Source: Lysobacterales bacterium (GTDB taxonomy: Bacteria > Pseudomonadota > Gammaproteobacteria > Xanthomonadales > SZUA-38). From it: a stretch of 56,685 nucleotides of DNA. Shown piece after piece: positions 9,714-17,600 of this stretch. A program made the position numbers and the translations under genes. The DNA is taken from assembly GCA_028285525.1 (NCBI GenBank), contig JANQOZ010000086.1:1-56685 (forward strand), given 5' to 3'. Every line of letters begins with the position of its first letter. The first letter of the stretch is position 1. The notes under the pieces are model-generated. The model ran no database searches, was not told the origin of the DNA, and saw nothing but the letters and a program-made list of their open reading frames with translations.

Positions 9714-9742
9714 ACGTTAGGCCTGAAATCGCCGCGAATCAA
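9714..9742 (-). promoter_or_regulatory. Possible sigma-70 promoter of the leucine operon
   Basis: On the minus strand TTGATT (9742-9737) is followed after 17 bases by TAACGT (9719-9714), about 100 bases upstream of the leucine dehydrogenase start. The match to consensus is moderate, and only the position and spacing support it. Confidence 0.3.
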
Positions 9743-9772
9743 TCTGGGGCCGCGGCCACGAGGCAGCGACAA

Positions 9773-10339
9773 TCAGCGCGTCAGAAAGCTTCCGCCGTGA
9801 AAAATCAGAGGGTCACCCGGCTCGCCGTGGTGAATGGCGTTGACTCGGCCGACGATGATCGCGTGATCACCCCCGGGATAGCGGTGCTCGACCTGACACT
9901 CCAGGCTGATCAGGCAGTTGTCGAGCAGCGGCAGGCCGCCGGGGCCGCTACGCCAGGAGGTTTCGCCGAACTTGTCGGCGCCTCGGGTGGCAAAGCGCTT
10001 GGCCAGGCCCTCCTGGCCAGCATGCAGGATATGCAGCGCAAAGGCTTCGCTTTCCATGAACGCCCGGTGCGAGTCTGAGCCCTCGCCGAGGTTCCACAAC
10101 ACCAGGGGCGGTGCCAGCGAGACGCTCGTGAAGCTGTTGACCGTCAGGCCCTTGGGCTGATCCTCAAACAGGGTGGTCACCACGGTTACGCCGGTGGCGA
10201 ACTGGCCTACGGCTCGGCGAAAGGTCCTCTGATCAAACGCGTCGTCGCCGCCGGCAGCGGGCTGGGGCGTTTCGGTTCGGGTTGAATTCGCAGCGGTTTT
10301 TTCAGCGGAGTTTTCGGAGCCCGGCGTTGGGTCGTCCAT
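9773..10339 (-). CDS. Flavin reductase-like domain protein (FMN-binding)
   Basis: 188 aa. After a disordered Ser/Thr/Ala/Pro-rich N-terminus of about 33 residues comes a split-barrel flavin reductase domain: FRRAVGQFATGVTVVTT, PKGLTVNSFTSVSLAPPLV and, near the C-terminus, DHAIIVGRVNAI. Family members use NAD(P)H to reduce FMN or FAD, usually to supply a two-component monooxygenase. No oxygenase partner is visible nearby, so the pathway is unknown. The N-terminal extension is unusual and could mean a later start, but no better-placed start with a ribosome site was seen. Confidence 0.85.
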   Translation of the reverse strand: MDDPTPGSENSAEKTAANSTRTETPQPAAGGDDAFDQRTFRRAVGQFATGVTVVTTLFEDQPKGLTVNSFTSVSLAPPLVLWNLGEGSDSHRAFMESEAFALHILHAGQEGLAKRFATRGADKFGETSWRSGPGGLPLLDNCLISLECQVEHRYPGGDHAIIVGRVNAIHHGEPGDPLIFHGGSFLTR

Positions 10340-10408
10340 TGACTGGTCCGGATTAAACGCAATCGGCCATTGTAACCAATGCCCCAGCGTGGCGACAGCA
10401 CGCAGGCC

Positions 10409-10579
10409 TTAGTGCCAGCAGCCACCGAGCGACTTGAGCTCCGCGGTTTTCATCGCCAAGACACTCTCCAGCACAAACTGCGCGTGCTTGAATTCCCGGC
10501 CTTGGCCGGCGCGGGACAGCGGCAGCTTCCGGTAGAGGTTCCGAATATCGCTGATCAGTTGCTCTTTGCGTTGTTCCAT
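10409..10579 (-). CDS. Small hypothetical protein, 56 aa
   Basis: I do not recognise it. ATG at 10579 is preceded by a strong ribosome site (GGGAGGCGAGGA). The product is basic and helical: MEQRKEQLISDIRNLYRK, then KHAQFVLESVLAMKTAEL, with no signal peptide or membrane segment. A further ATG-less extension to 10600 is possible but lacks a ribosome site. It is transcribed toward the flavin reductase gene and starts about 105 bases after a strong minus-strand terminator, so it has its own promoter or is expressed by readthrough. Confidence 0.5.
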   Translation of the reverse strand: MEQRKEQLISDIRNLYRKLPLSRAGQGREFKHAQFVLESVLAMKTAELKSLGGCWH

Positions 10580-10655
10580 TCCTCGCCTCCCTTGCGTCAA
10601 TGTCTCAGCAGCCGAAACAGGTTAGCTCGGTCGACGAGCAGCCTCACGAGGAAAT

Positions 10656-10675
10656 TTCCTACATGTGTGTAGGAA
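10656..10675. repeat. 8-bp inverted repeat upstream of the small gene
   Basis: TTCCTACA-TGTG-TGTAGGAA, perfect arms of eight bases around four. It lies 77 bases upstream of the 56-aa gene start and just beyond the minus-strand terminator. It could be an operator or a leader hairpin; nothing distinguishes these. Confidence 0.5.
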
Positions 10676-10683
10676 GGAGGCGC

Positions 10684-10715
10684 AAAAAAAACCGGCCCTG
10701 GGACGGGGCCGGTTT
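10684..10715 (-). terminator. Strong Rho-independent terminator (minus strand)
   Basis: Arms AAACCGGCCC (10689-10698) and GGGCCGGTTT (10706-10715) form a ten-base-pair stem with a seven-base loop. Read on the minus strand it is followed by a run of U from the eight A residues at 10684-10691. It ends transcription coming from the OmpA-like gene or from a non-coding RNA in 10716-10944. Confidence 0.88.
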
Positions 10716-10944
10716 CGGGGTTCCGCAGGGGACGGAACCGATCACGTGGCCAGCATCGGCGGCTGACTTGGGACTACCGGCCGCGCTGGCTCTAACTGTC
10801 GTCAGGCATTGGGACGTTGCCGGCGAGGACAGTCGAACTAAATACTAAGCGACGCTGGCGGCGTAGCCATGTGCCTATCGTCTGCCTTGAAATTGCGTCA
10901 GGGACATCTCGCAAGACGTCCCCGCATAGCTGAACTTGGCTGAA
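10716..10944 (-). other. Non-coding stretch with hairpins; candidate small RNA or long 3' UTR
   Basis: No convincing gene lies here. Minus-strand RNA would contain, in order, a hairpin at 10922-10901 (GGGACGTCT / AGATGTCCC, one G-U pair, loop TGCG), a poorly structured centre, a perfect hairpin at 10739-10719 (GGTTCCG / CGGAACC), and then the strong terminator at 10715-10684. This could be the 3' UTR of the OmpA-like gene or an independent small RNA. I compared it with tmRNA, 6S, RNase P and SRP RNA landmarks and found no convincing match. Confidence 0.4.
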
Positions 10945-11490
10945 CTAGTTCTGCGGGCCCAGATTGACGATCAGCACGACGCGGTTCTCCGGCCCGTTGG
11001 GGTTGTCCGGGTTAAGCAGCGAGCTCTCGCCGCGCGCCACGGTTTCCAGGCGGGCGGCCTCCATGTCGAACAGATTGATCAGGTAGTTCCGCACGCCGTC
11101 AGCCCGCCGTCGGGAGAGATCGAGGTTGTAATCCTCATCGCCCAGCGCATCCGTATGGCCTTCCACCCGAAAGCGAAACGCTGACAGCGAATCAGAGGTG
11201 AGGGCAGAACCCAAGCGGTTCAGGGTCTGCTGAGCTGAGTCCGTCAGTTCGTAGGAGTCGAGCTCGAAGCGGATGCGCAGCGGTATGGCCCGCAGCTTCA
11301 TCTCCGGCGCTTCGCCATCGAGGCTCCGCGTGACCAGCGGAGGCGGCGGGGTCAGCGCGTCGATAATGTCCTGTTCGCTGGCGTTCTCGGCGTCCAGCTC
11401 CATGACCTCGTAGTCCGTCTCCTGGGCCAGGCTGCTGCCCGCGAGCAGCGCCCACAGCGCCAGCGTATAAATCCATGATTTTGTTTTCAT
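10945..11490 (-). CDS. OmpA-family C-terminal domain protein, exported
   Basis: 181 aa. A strong ribosome site (AAGGAG) precedes ATG 11490. Signal peptide MKTKSWIYTLALWALLAGSSLAQ has no lipobox cysteine, so it should be a soluble or envelope-attached periplasmic protein (sequence shown split: MKTKSWIYTLALW, ALLAGSSLAQ). Residues about 70-178 form an OmpA/MotB-like peptidoglycan-binding domain: RIRFELDSYELTDSAQ, FRVEGHTDALGDEDYN, LSRRRADGVRNYL, ENRVVLIV. The GHTDALG and LSRRRADGVR motifs are the ones that contact meso-DAP in this family. It lies 65 bases downstream of the DUF928 gene on the same strand and may close the CHAT-DUF928 operon, anchoring that machinery to peptidoglycan (inference). 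Confidence 0.88.
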   Translation of the reverse strand: MKTKSWIYTLALWALLAGSSLAQETDYEVMELDAENASEQDIIDALTPPPPLVTRSLDGEAPEMKLRAIPLRIRFELDSYELTDSAQQTLNRLGSALTSDSLSAFRFRVEGHTDALGDEDYNLDLSRRRADGVRNYLINLFDMEAARLETVARGESSLLNPDNPNGPENRVVLIVNLGPQN

Positions 11491-11555
11491 GTCCTTCTCC
11501 TTACCTTTGCGAGGCTTTAACAGCCCGCGTCCCTGTTGGATCGTTGCGTTCGCAG

Positions 11556-12233
11556 CTAGTTCAGCACCTGTTCCAGGCCCACCTGCCGCAGCAGATCGTC
11601 CCGGAGCCGTTTCGCCGCCTCTGAGTTCTCGGCCTCCCGCTCCAGTAGGGCCAAAGCGTCATACCAGACGCCGGCAGCAGCCAATTCCTGTGCTTTTGCG
11701 AGGGACCCGCCCGACGGATCGGCCAGCAGCGCCATATCGTGCCGCAGCAACGTGCTGGCGAACACATCGTTCGATCTGACGTTCTCGTCCGCTACGGCGG
11801 CGACGGAAAACTGATAAACCTTGCCCAATTCCAGGCTGACGTCGTCGGGCAGCTCAAAAGCCTGCATTCCGGCATCAAGCGGCGGGTCGAGACGAACCTC
11901 TGCGAGCGGTTCCTCGCCTTGTTCCTCGATCAACACGAGCTCCACCGGCACGTTGATTCGGTTTGAAGCGTGCCAGTAGATCACCGGCCGCGGGCTGATG
12001 GTTGACGCCAGTCCTGGCGGCGCGATGACGGTCAGCGCCAGGTCATTTTCGCTGCCGCGGATGCTGCCCCCGACCGTCGCGGCGGGCGCGTCTGGGTCGG
12101 AAGGCTGGTAGCGAATAGCTGTACCGCCGGCGCCCGTCTGAGCCCAGGCGATGTGCGGCTGTACGAGAACTACGAGGAGCGCCAGGCATGACCAGCGACT
12201 GACGCGATGTGAGTCTGCTGTCGTCGACTTCAC
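11556..12233 (-). CDS. DUF928-like exported protein
   Basis: 225 aa from GTG 12233, whose GTGA overlaps the stop of the CHAT gene; the frame is open further upstream, but that part only shadows the CHAT gene. Signal peptide about residues 1-32 (hydrophobic core CLALLVVLVQPHIAWA). The mature part resembles DUF928 proteins: an N-terminal beta domain with ISPRPVIYWHASNRIN and VPVELVLIEE, then KVYQFSVAAVAD, and a helical C-terminus with AAAGVWYDALALL. DUF928 is known mainly from cyanobacteria, where it recurs near CHAT and CHASE2 genes; its biochemical role is unknown. Coupling to the CHAT gene suggests joint function. The family assignment rests on pattern memory, not a search. Confidence 0.68.
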   Translation of the reverse strand: MKSTTADSHRVSRWSCLALLVVLVQPHIAWAQTGAGGTAIRYQPSDPDAPAATVGGSIRGSENDLALTVIAPPGLASTISPRPVIYWHASNRINVPVELVLIEEQGEEPLAEVRLDPPLDAGMQAFELPDDVSLELGKVYQFSVAAVADENVRSNDVFASTLLRHDMALLADPSGGSLAKAQELAAAGVWYDALALLEREAENSEAAKRLRDDLLRQVGLEQVLN

Positions 12234-14410
12234 AGCCAGTTCCCAATCAGCAGAAACGGTGCCCAGTAGCCGGGGTGCTGATAGCGGCGGTCCGCGATCA
12301 GGCTGCGCTGGGCTCTGGCCAGCGCCACGGCCTTGGAGCTGTTGCCCTCCGCCAGCTCCCCGTAAAACTCGGTGATCAGCTCGGAGGTGGCGCGGTCGTT
12401 GATGTACCACAGGGTGCCCAGCGCGCTGCGGGCGCCTGCCCGAATGGCGATACCCGCAAGACCCAGGGCCGCGCGGTCGTCACCCGCTGCCGTTCGGCAG
12501 GCGGAAAGCGTCAGCAGCTCGACCGGTTCATCGCCGAAGCGGCGCAGCTGCATGAAGTCGTCGAGCTGATCCATGTTCAGCTTGTCGTCGTAGGTGAGCA
12601 GAAAAGACTGGCTGACGTCGGCCTGGAACTCGCCGTGCGAGGCGAAATGCACAATGTTGTAGGGCCGCTGTGTCATTTCCTGCTCAACGTTGCCGGCGAC
12701 AAACTGCTGATTCTTGAGCATCGTGACCCGGTCCGGGAACAGCTCGCCGAGCGATGCCAGCTCCGCCTCAACCGAAGGCAAAGCGGGGAATCCCTGCACC
12801 GCGTCGGTCAGCCCGTTGAGAAGAAAGCGGGGCTGCTGCCGCGCGATGGGCTGCGGGTCGGTGAGGCTGAGACCGGGCGTGGTCGCGATCGCAAAGCGCT
12901 CGACCAGAAACTGTTGACCGTCGTGGAAGGCGGCCAGCGGCACGTTGCGCAGGCTGCCGTCGGGCACAAACACCAGCGTATCGATACCGGCGTCCTTGAG
13001 CAGCGGTTCCGCGTCCTTAACGAGCCAGTTGTAAAGCCGCTTGGCCTGGACGCGGTACTGGTGCGAGCTGCGTCGCTCGAGCGAGCGGCGAAACTGCTGT
13101 GCGACCCGGCCGATCTGGTCGGCGCCGGCGGGCACGGAATACTGGTGGATGGTGCCGGCGATACTCACAAGCATCTCGCTGCGGTCTTCCAGCAGCACCG
13201 GATAGAGCACGGCGGTGCGGCGGTCCAGGCTGTCGAGCGCGGTGTCGGCGATGTCCAGATCGACGACGCACTCGTCCAGGAAGTAGTCCTGGAGTTCAGC
13301 ACTCTTGAAGGCTTCGATCACCTGCCTGGCGCGCCGACGCAGCTGCTGGGAGCGCTCCGGCGCGGCGCTGGCCGCCTGTGTCAGCAGGATGTCCGCGTGA
13401 TCCTGAAACAGCGGTCCGACCCGCTGGCGAAACGGTTCGCGACGACCGCGGATACCGGTGAGCAGGCTGGACCTGACTTCGCTGAGGTCGGTCAGCGCAC
13501 GCTCCATCGCCGCCTCAGCGCCCGGCAGGTCTCCGGCGGCGCGCAGCGCCCGGCCGCTGAGCCACTGCCACCGGTAGGTGAGGTCCGTCGCGCCGATGCT
13601 CTGCGCATCGAAGGTGGCGACGCGAGCCAGCTCGAGCGCTTCCTGCGCGCGACCCGCGCGGAGGTAAAACTCGCCCAGCAGGCCCGCCGCTTGAGAGCTG
13701 AGCCGCGGCATCGACAGCTGCCGCGCCAGCTCCAGCGCGCCGGCGGCGGTGCGGGCGCCAAGATTCAGGTCCCAGTTCTGCAGCTTGAGGGTCTCGTCCG
13801 ACCGCAGCAGGGTGTCCGCGGCGGCGACCTCCAGCCGCGCCCGCAGCGCAGGTTCGGCCACCAGCAGCGTCTGCTCCAGCGCTTTCTCCAGCGCGTCACG
13901 CAAGGTCGGGCGATTCAGCTGAGCCAGGGCGTTTTCCGCTTTACCCAACCAGGCGCGTGCGGCATCGCTGGAATCGTCAACGGCGGCGGCGCTCGCGAGC
14001 ACCGCGTCAAACAGCTGTTCCGCTTCGTTGAATCGCGCCTGATAGGTGGCGAGCCTGGCCAGGGAAAGCTGCGCCTGACGTGCTCTGACGGGCGCGTCAG
14101 CGGCGAGCGTCAGCGCCTGCTCCAGCTCACTGCGTGCGGCGCTCAGGTCACCGAGCATGATGGTGCTCGCACCCTGACCCAGGAGGCAGTCGATCGCGTC
14201 CGAGCGCCGCTGCGTCTGGTTAGCCTCGTCGACACATGCCTGGAACGCGGTTCGCGCTTCGACGAACCGTCCTTCCTCAAGCAGACGATAGCCAGCTTCG
14301 CCGGCTGCCCGACTTGGCGCCGCTGCCAGCAGGGCGGCAACGGCAGTACCCAGGGCGAGGACGACGGTCCATGGCCGCGCCTGCCCGGTTATTGGCGTCA
14401 GATCGTTCAA
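12230..14410 (-). CDS. Exported TPR-CHAT domain protease
   Basis: 726 aa. A hydrophobic N-terminal segment (VVLALGTAVAALLAAAPSRA, about 15-34) looks like a signal peptide or membrane anchor. Residues about 35-330 are helical TPR-like repeats (AGYRLLEEGRFVEARTAF, then many Ala/Leu/Arg helices). The C-terminal CHAT domain, roughly 430-726, carries the clan-CD dyad His592 in FASHGEF and Cys638 in TLSACRTA, followed by GIAIRAGARSALGTLW and YWAPFLLIGNW. CHAT domains are caspase relatives that are often activated through their TPR partner. The predicted location outside the cytoplasm is unusual relative to defence-associated TPR-CHAT proteins. It is divergent from the tpsA gene, sharing a 226-bp control region. 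Confidence 0.92.
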   Translation of the reverse strand: MNDLTPITGQARPWTVVLALGTAVAALLAAAPSRAAGEAGYRLLEEGRFVEARTAFQACVDEANQTQRRSDAIDCLLGQGASTIMLGDLSAARSELEQALTLAADAPVRARQAQLSLARLATYQARFNEAEQLFDAVLASAAAVDDSSDAARAWLGKAENALAQLNRPTLRDALEKALEQTLLVAEPALRARLEVAAADTLLRSDETLKLQNWDLNLGARTAAGALELARQLSMPRLSSQAAGLLGEFYLRAGRAQEALELARVATFDAQSIGATDLTYRWQWLSGRALRAAGDLPGAEAAMERALTDLSEVRSSLLTGIRGRREPFRQRVGPLFQDHADILLTQAASAAPERSQQLRRRARQVIEAFKSAELQDYFLDECVVDLDIADTALDSLDRRTAVLYPVLLEDRSEMLVSIAGTIHQYSVPAGADQIGRVAQQFRRSLERRSSHQYRVQAKRLYNWLVKDAEPLLKDAGIDTLVFVPDGSLRNVPLAAFHDGQQFLVERFAIATTPGLSLTDPQPIARQQPRFLLNGLTDAVQGFPALPSVEAELASLGELFPDRVTMLKNQQFVAGNVEQEMTQRPYNIVHFASHGEFQADVSQSFLLTYDDKLNMDQLDDFMQLRRFGDEPVELLTLSACRTAAGDDRAALGLAGIAIRAGARSALGTLWYINDRATSELITEFYGELAEGNSSKAVALARAQRSLIADRRYQHPGYWAPFLLIGNWL

Positions 14411-14581
14411 TCGACTGTTTTCCCCGTAAAACCCTCCAACATCATACTAGTTCGCGCGGGCCACCGGGGCCAGATGAATGTGCTAGTCTCAAGCAGGTCG
14501 AGGGGATTTCTTACAGCGCGTCGCGGTCATTTCTGCGCCGCTCAAGGTTCACTCTCGGTAATGCTGTAGGGGTGGGATTGC

Positions 14582-14612
14582 GCCGCCGATCCGCGTAGCG
14601 GATTCAGGCGGC
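14582..14612 (+). promoter_or_regulatory. Leader hairpin before tpsA
   Basis: GCCGCC(14582-14587)/GGCGGC(14607-14612) enclosing ATCCGC(14589-14594)/GCGGAT(14598-14603) with loop GTA and a small asymmetric bulge. No U-run follows. It sits just upstream of the ribosome site (AGGGAAG) of the gene at 14637. It may stabilise the mRNA or modulate initiation of the long operon. Confidence 0.5.
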
Positions 14613-14636
14613 AGTGAACAGGGAAGCGGCAACACG

Positions 14637-17600
14637 ATGAAAAAAGCACAGTTCTCATCGCCCGCACGGGTAACCTTGCCCGGACTGCGGCGCCGACGGC
14701 TGGCGCTGGCGCTGATGCTGGCGGCAAGCACGGGGAGCCACGGGCAGGTCATTTTCGACGGAACGCTAGGCGATCCGGGCGCGCTGAACGGCCCCGCATA
14801 CCTGATCGATCAGGCGCGAGGCAGGCTCGAAGGCGGCAACCTTTTTCACAGCTTCTCCGATTTCAGCATCGGCACCGGTGAGTCGGCAACGTTCTCCGCC
14901 ACGTCGATGCTGGACAACATCATTGCCCGGGTGACCGGCGGTTCGCTGTCGCGGATCAACGGGCAGCTGGGCACCGCAGCGCCAGGCCCGGTAAGCCTCT
15001 GGCTGATCAATCCTGCTGGCGTGGTATTCGGGGCGGACGCCTCGCTGGACGTGCAGGGATCTCTCTACCTCAGCACCGCGGACTATCTGCGTTTTGCCGA
15101 CGGCACCCGATTCTCCGCCGGCGGCGGCGGGGGTCCCTCGACGCTCTCGGCGGCCCCGGTAGCCAGCTTCGGCTTCACGGGCGCCCCGGCGGGGATCACC
15201 ATGAACGAAGCGGTGCTCTCGATACCCGAGGGCAACACGTTTGCGCTGGTCGGCGGCGATATCTCGATCAACGACGCCAGGCTCGAGGCGCCGGCCGGAC
15301 ACGCGCAGGTGATCTCGGTCGCTTCCCGGGGGGAAGCGCCGCTGACGAGCAACGGCATCGACGTCAGCGCCTTTTCTGCGCTTGGCGACATCGACATCTC
15401 CCGCGATACGTCCCGGCTGCCCGTCACGGGCAATCTGGACGTGAGCGGCGGCCTGTTCAGCGGTACGCAGGCGGGTGACATCACGGTCCGGGGTGGTTCG
15501 CTGGACAGCGACAGCGGCTTCTTCAATTCCGTGTCGTTCAGCGATCGGAACTCTGGCCGCACCGTGATTGAGGTGACCGGCGAGGCCAACCTGACCGGCA
15601 ATACGCAGGTGCTGTCTTCGAGCTTCTTTGGCGCTGGCAATGCCGGCGACGTGATCATCCGGGCCGGCGAGCTGGTGGTCGTCGACAACGCCAGCATCAG
15701 CACCGAGTCGCAGGGCGCCGGCGATGCCGGTGACGTCACCCTGGTGGCGGACACGATCTTTATGGACGACCGGGGGAAGGTGTTTTCCAACACCTTTGAC
15801 TCGGGTCGGGGTGGCAACATAACGATGACCGCAAGCGGCAGGATTGTGATGGACGGACAGTCCTCGGTACGCTCGGTTGCGCTAGGTTCCGGCAACGCCG
15901 GCGACATTGTCGTCGACTCCGCCGAACTGATCCTGTTCGATGAGGGCACTATCGACGCCTCAACCTTCAGCGGCAGCTCGGGCAACGGCGGTTCCATCGA
16001 AATCAACACCGGCGACCTCGTGGCTCGCGACTTCGGCGTGCTGATCACCACCCAGACGGGCGGCAGCGGCAACGGCGGCTCCATTTCGATTGATGCCGAT
16101 TCCGTGGTGGTGGACAACCTGGCGGAGATCTCCGCAGAGAGCAGCTCGACGGGTAACGCCGGCGGCATCCGAATCAACACCGATTCGTTTGTGGCCAGCG
16201 ACGGGGCGCTGATCAACAGCGCGACCAGCGGCGCTGGTCGCGGTGGATCTGTTGACATCAACGCCGACGATTTCACCGTCAGCGGAAGCAGAACCCAGAT
16301 CACCGCAGCCACTTCTGGCGCCGGGCGCGGCGGTAACGTCACCATCAACGCCGGCAATGTGGCGATCAGCGACGGCGCCCGCGTAACGGCGCGGGCCGTA
16401 TCGACCGGCAACGGCGGCGACGTGGAAATTCAAAGTGACGAGCAGCTTACGATCGACGATGCCACGGTGACCGCGTCGGCCAGCGGCTCGCGAGGGGGCA
16501 GCGTGTCGCTTGCCGCCGGCCAGTCTATTACCCTCAGCAACGCGGACGTGACGGCGGCGGTTTCGACCGGCCCACAGGGTGGAACGGTGACCCTGGCGGC
16601 GTCACAGGTGCTGGTTGATGCCAGCACGGTCAGCGCCACCACCGGCGGCAACGGCAGTGGCGGCAACGTCGAAATCATTGGAGACACGCTGCAGGTGAGC
16701 AACGGCTCGGAGGTCACCACACGCAGCAGCGGCAACGGCTCAGCCGGCTCGGTGGCGCTGAGCGGCACCGCGCAGCTATCCGTCAGCGACAGCGAAATCG
16801 CTTCCTCGGCGGTGCGCGGTGACGGTGGGGACGTCAGCCTGGCGGCGGATCAGGTCGCAATCGACGGTTCACTTGTCTCGGCCTCGGTCGACGGGGGCGC
16901 CGGTGACGGCGGTTCGGTCAGCATCGCTGCGGTCGACTCGCTGTCCATCGCCAACAGCAGCATCACGGCCGCCACCGGCGGCACCGGTGATGCGGGCACG
17001 GTGACCATCACGGTCGGTGGCGGCACGGCGCCGAAAGATCGCCGGCCCGCTGGGCAGGCCGCTGACGGCGACGCAAGCCTGACCATCGATCCGTCGCTGA
17101 TTCCGAGCCCCGCCACGGGCGAAGGCGACGCGGGTTCTGTGGTGCTCCGGTCGGACGACAGCATCACGGCAGCGGATAGCACGATCACCACCGAAGCTAA
17201 TCTCGGGCAGGGTGGGTCGATTGAGCTGACGGCCCCGACCATGATCACGCTCAACGATACGCTCGTTTCCGCGACGGTTCTGGGCGGCAGCGGCGACGGC
17301 GGCGATCTGACGTTCACCACCGGTAAGCTGAGCGTCACGGGCGGTTCGATCGAGGCGGCCACCTTCGGTACGGGCACCGGCGGCGTGATTAGCTTCGATA
17401 CCGACGACCTGATGCTGATGGAAGGCGCGCGTGTGGACAGCAGCGCCGGCGGCGGCGGCCAGGGCGGAACGATCAACGTGACAACCCGCAACGACCTGGT
17501 GATCGCCGGGACGGGCGCGGGCTTCAGCACGAATGCGGTGGGCTCCGGGCAGGGCGGTGACGTGATCGTCAGCGCCGCGAATCTCACCGTCAGTGATGGC

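Noticed and set aside
10716..10944. tmRNA, 6S RNA, RNase P or SRP RNA
   Set aside because: The 5' and 3' landmark motifs of each (tRNA-like ends, SRP tetraloop region, P4 core, 6S central bubble) could not be matched on either strand.
12230..14410. CRISPR-guided caspase (Craspase) component
   Set aside because: No Cas7-11-like effector, CRISPR array or Csx30-like substrate is present, and the protein carries an export-like N-terminus.
12209..14569. 786-codon open frame on the plus strand opposite the CHAT gene
   Set aside because: It is antisense to a recognisable CHAT-TPR gene, and its translation has no known domain and skewed Arg/Gln/Gly content. High GC commonly opens such frames.
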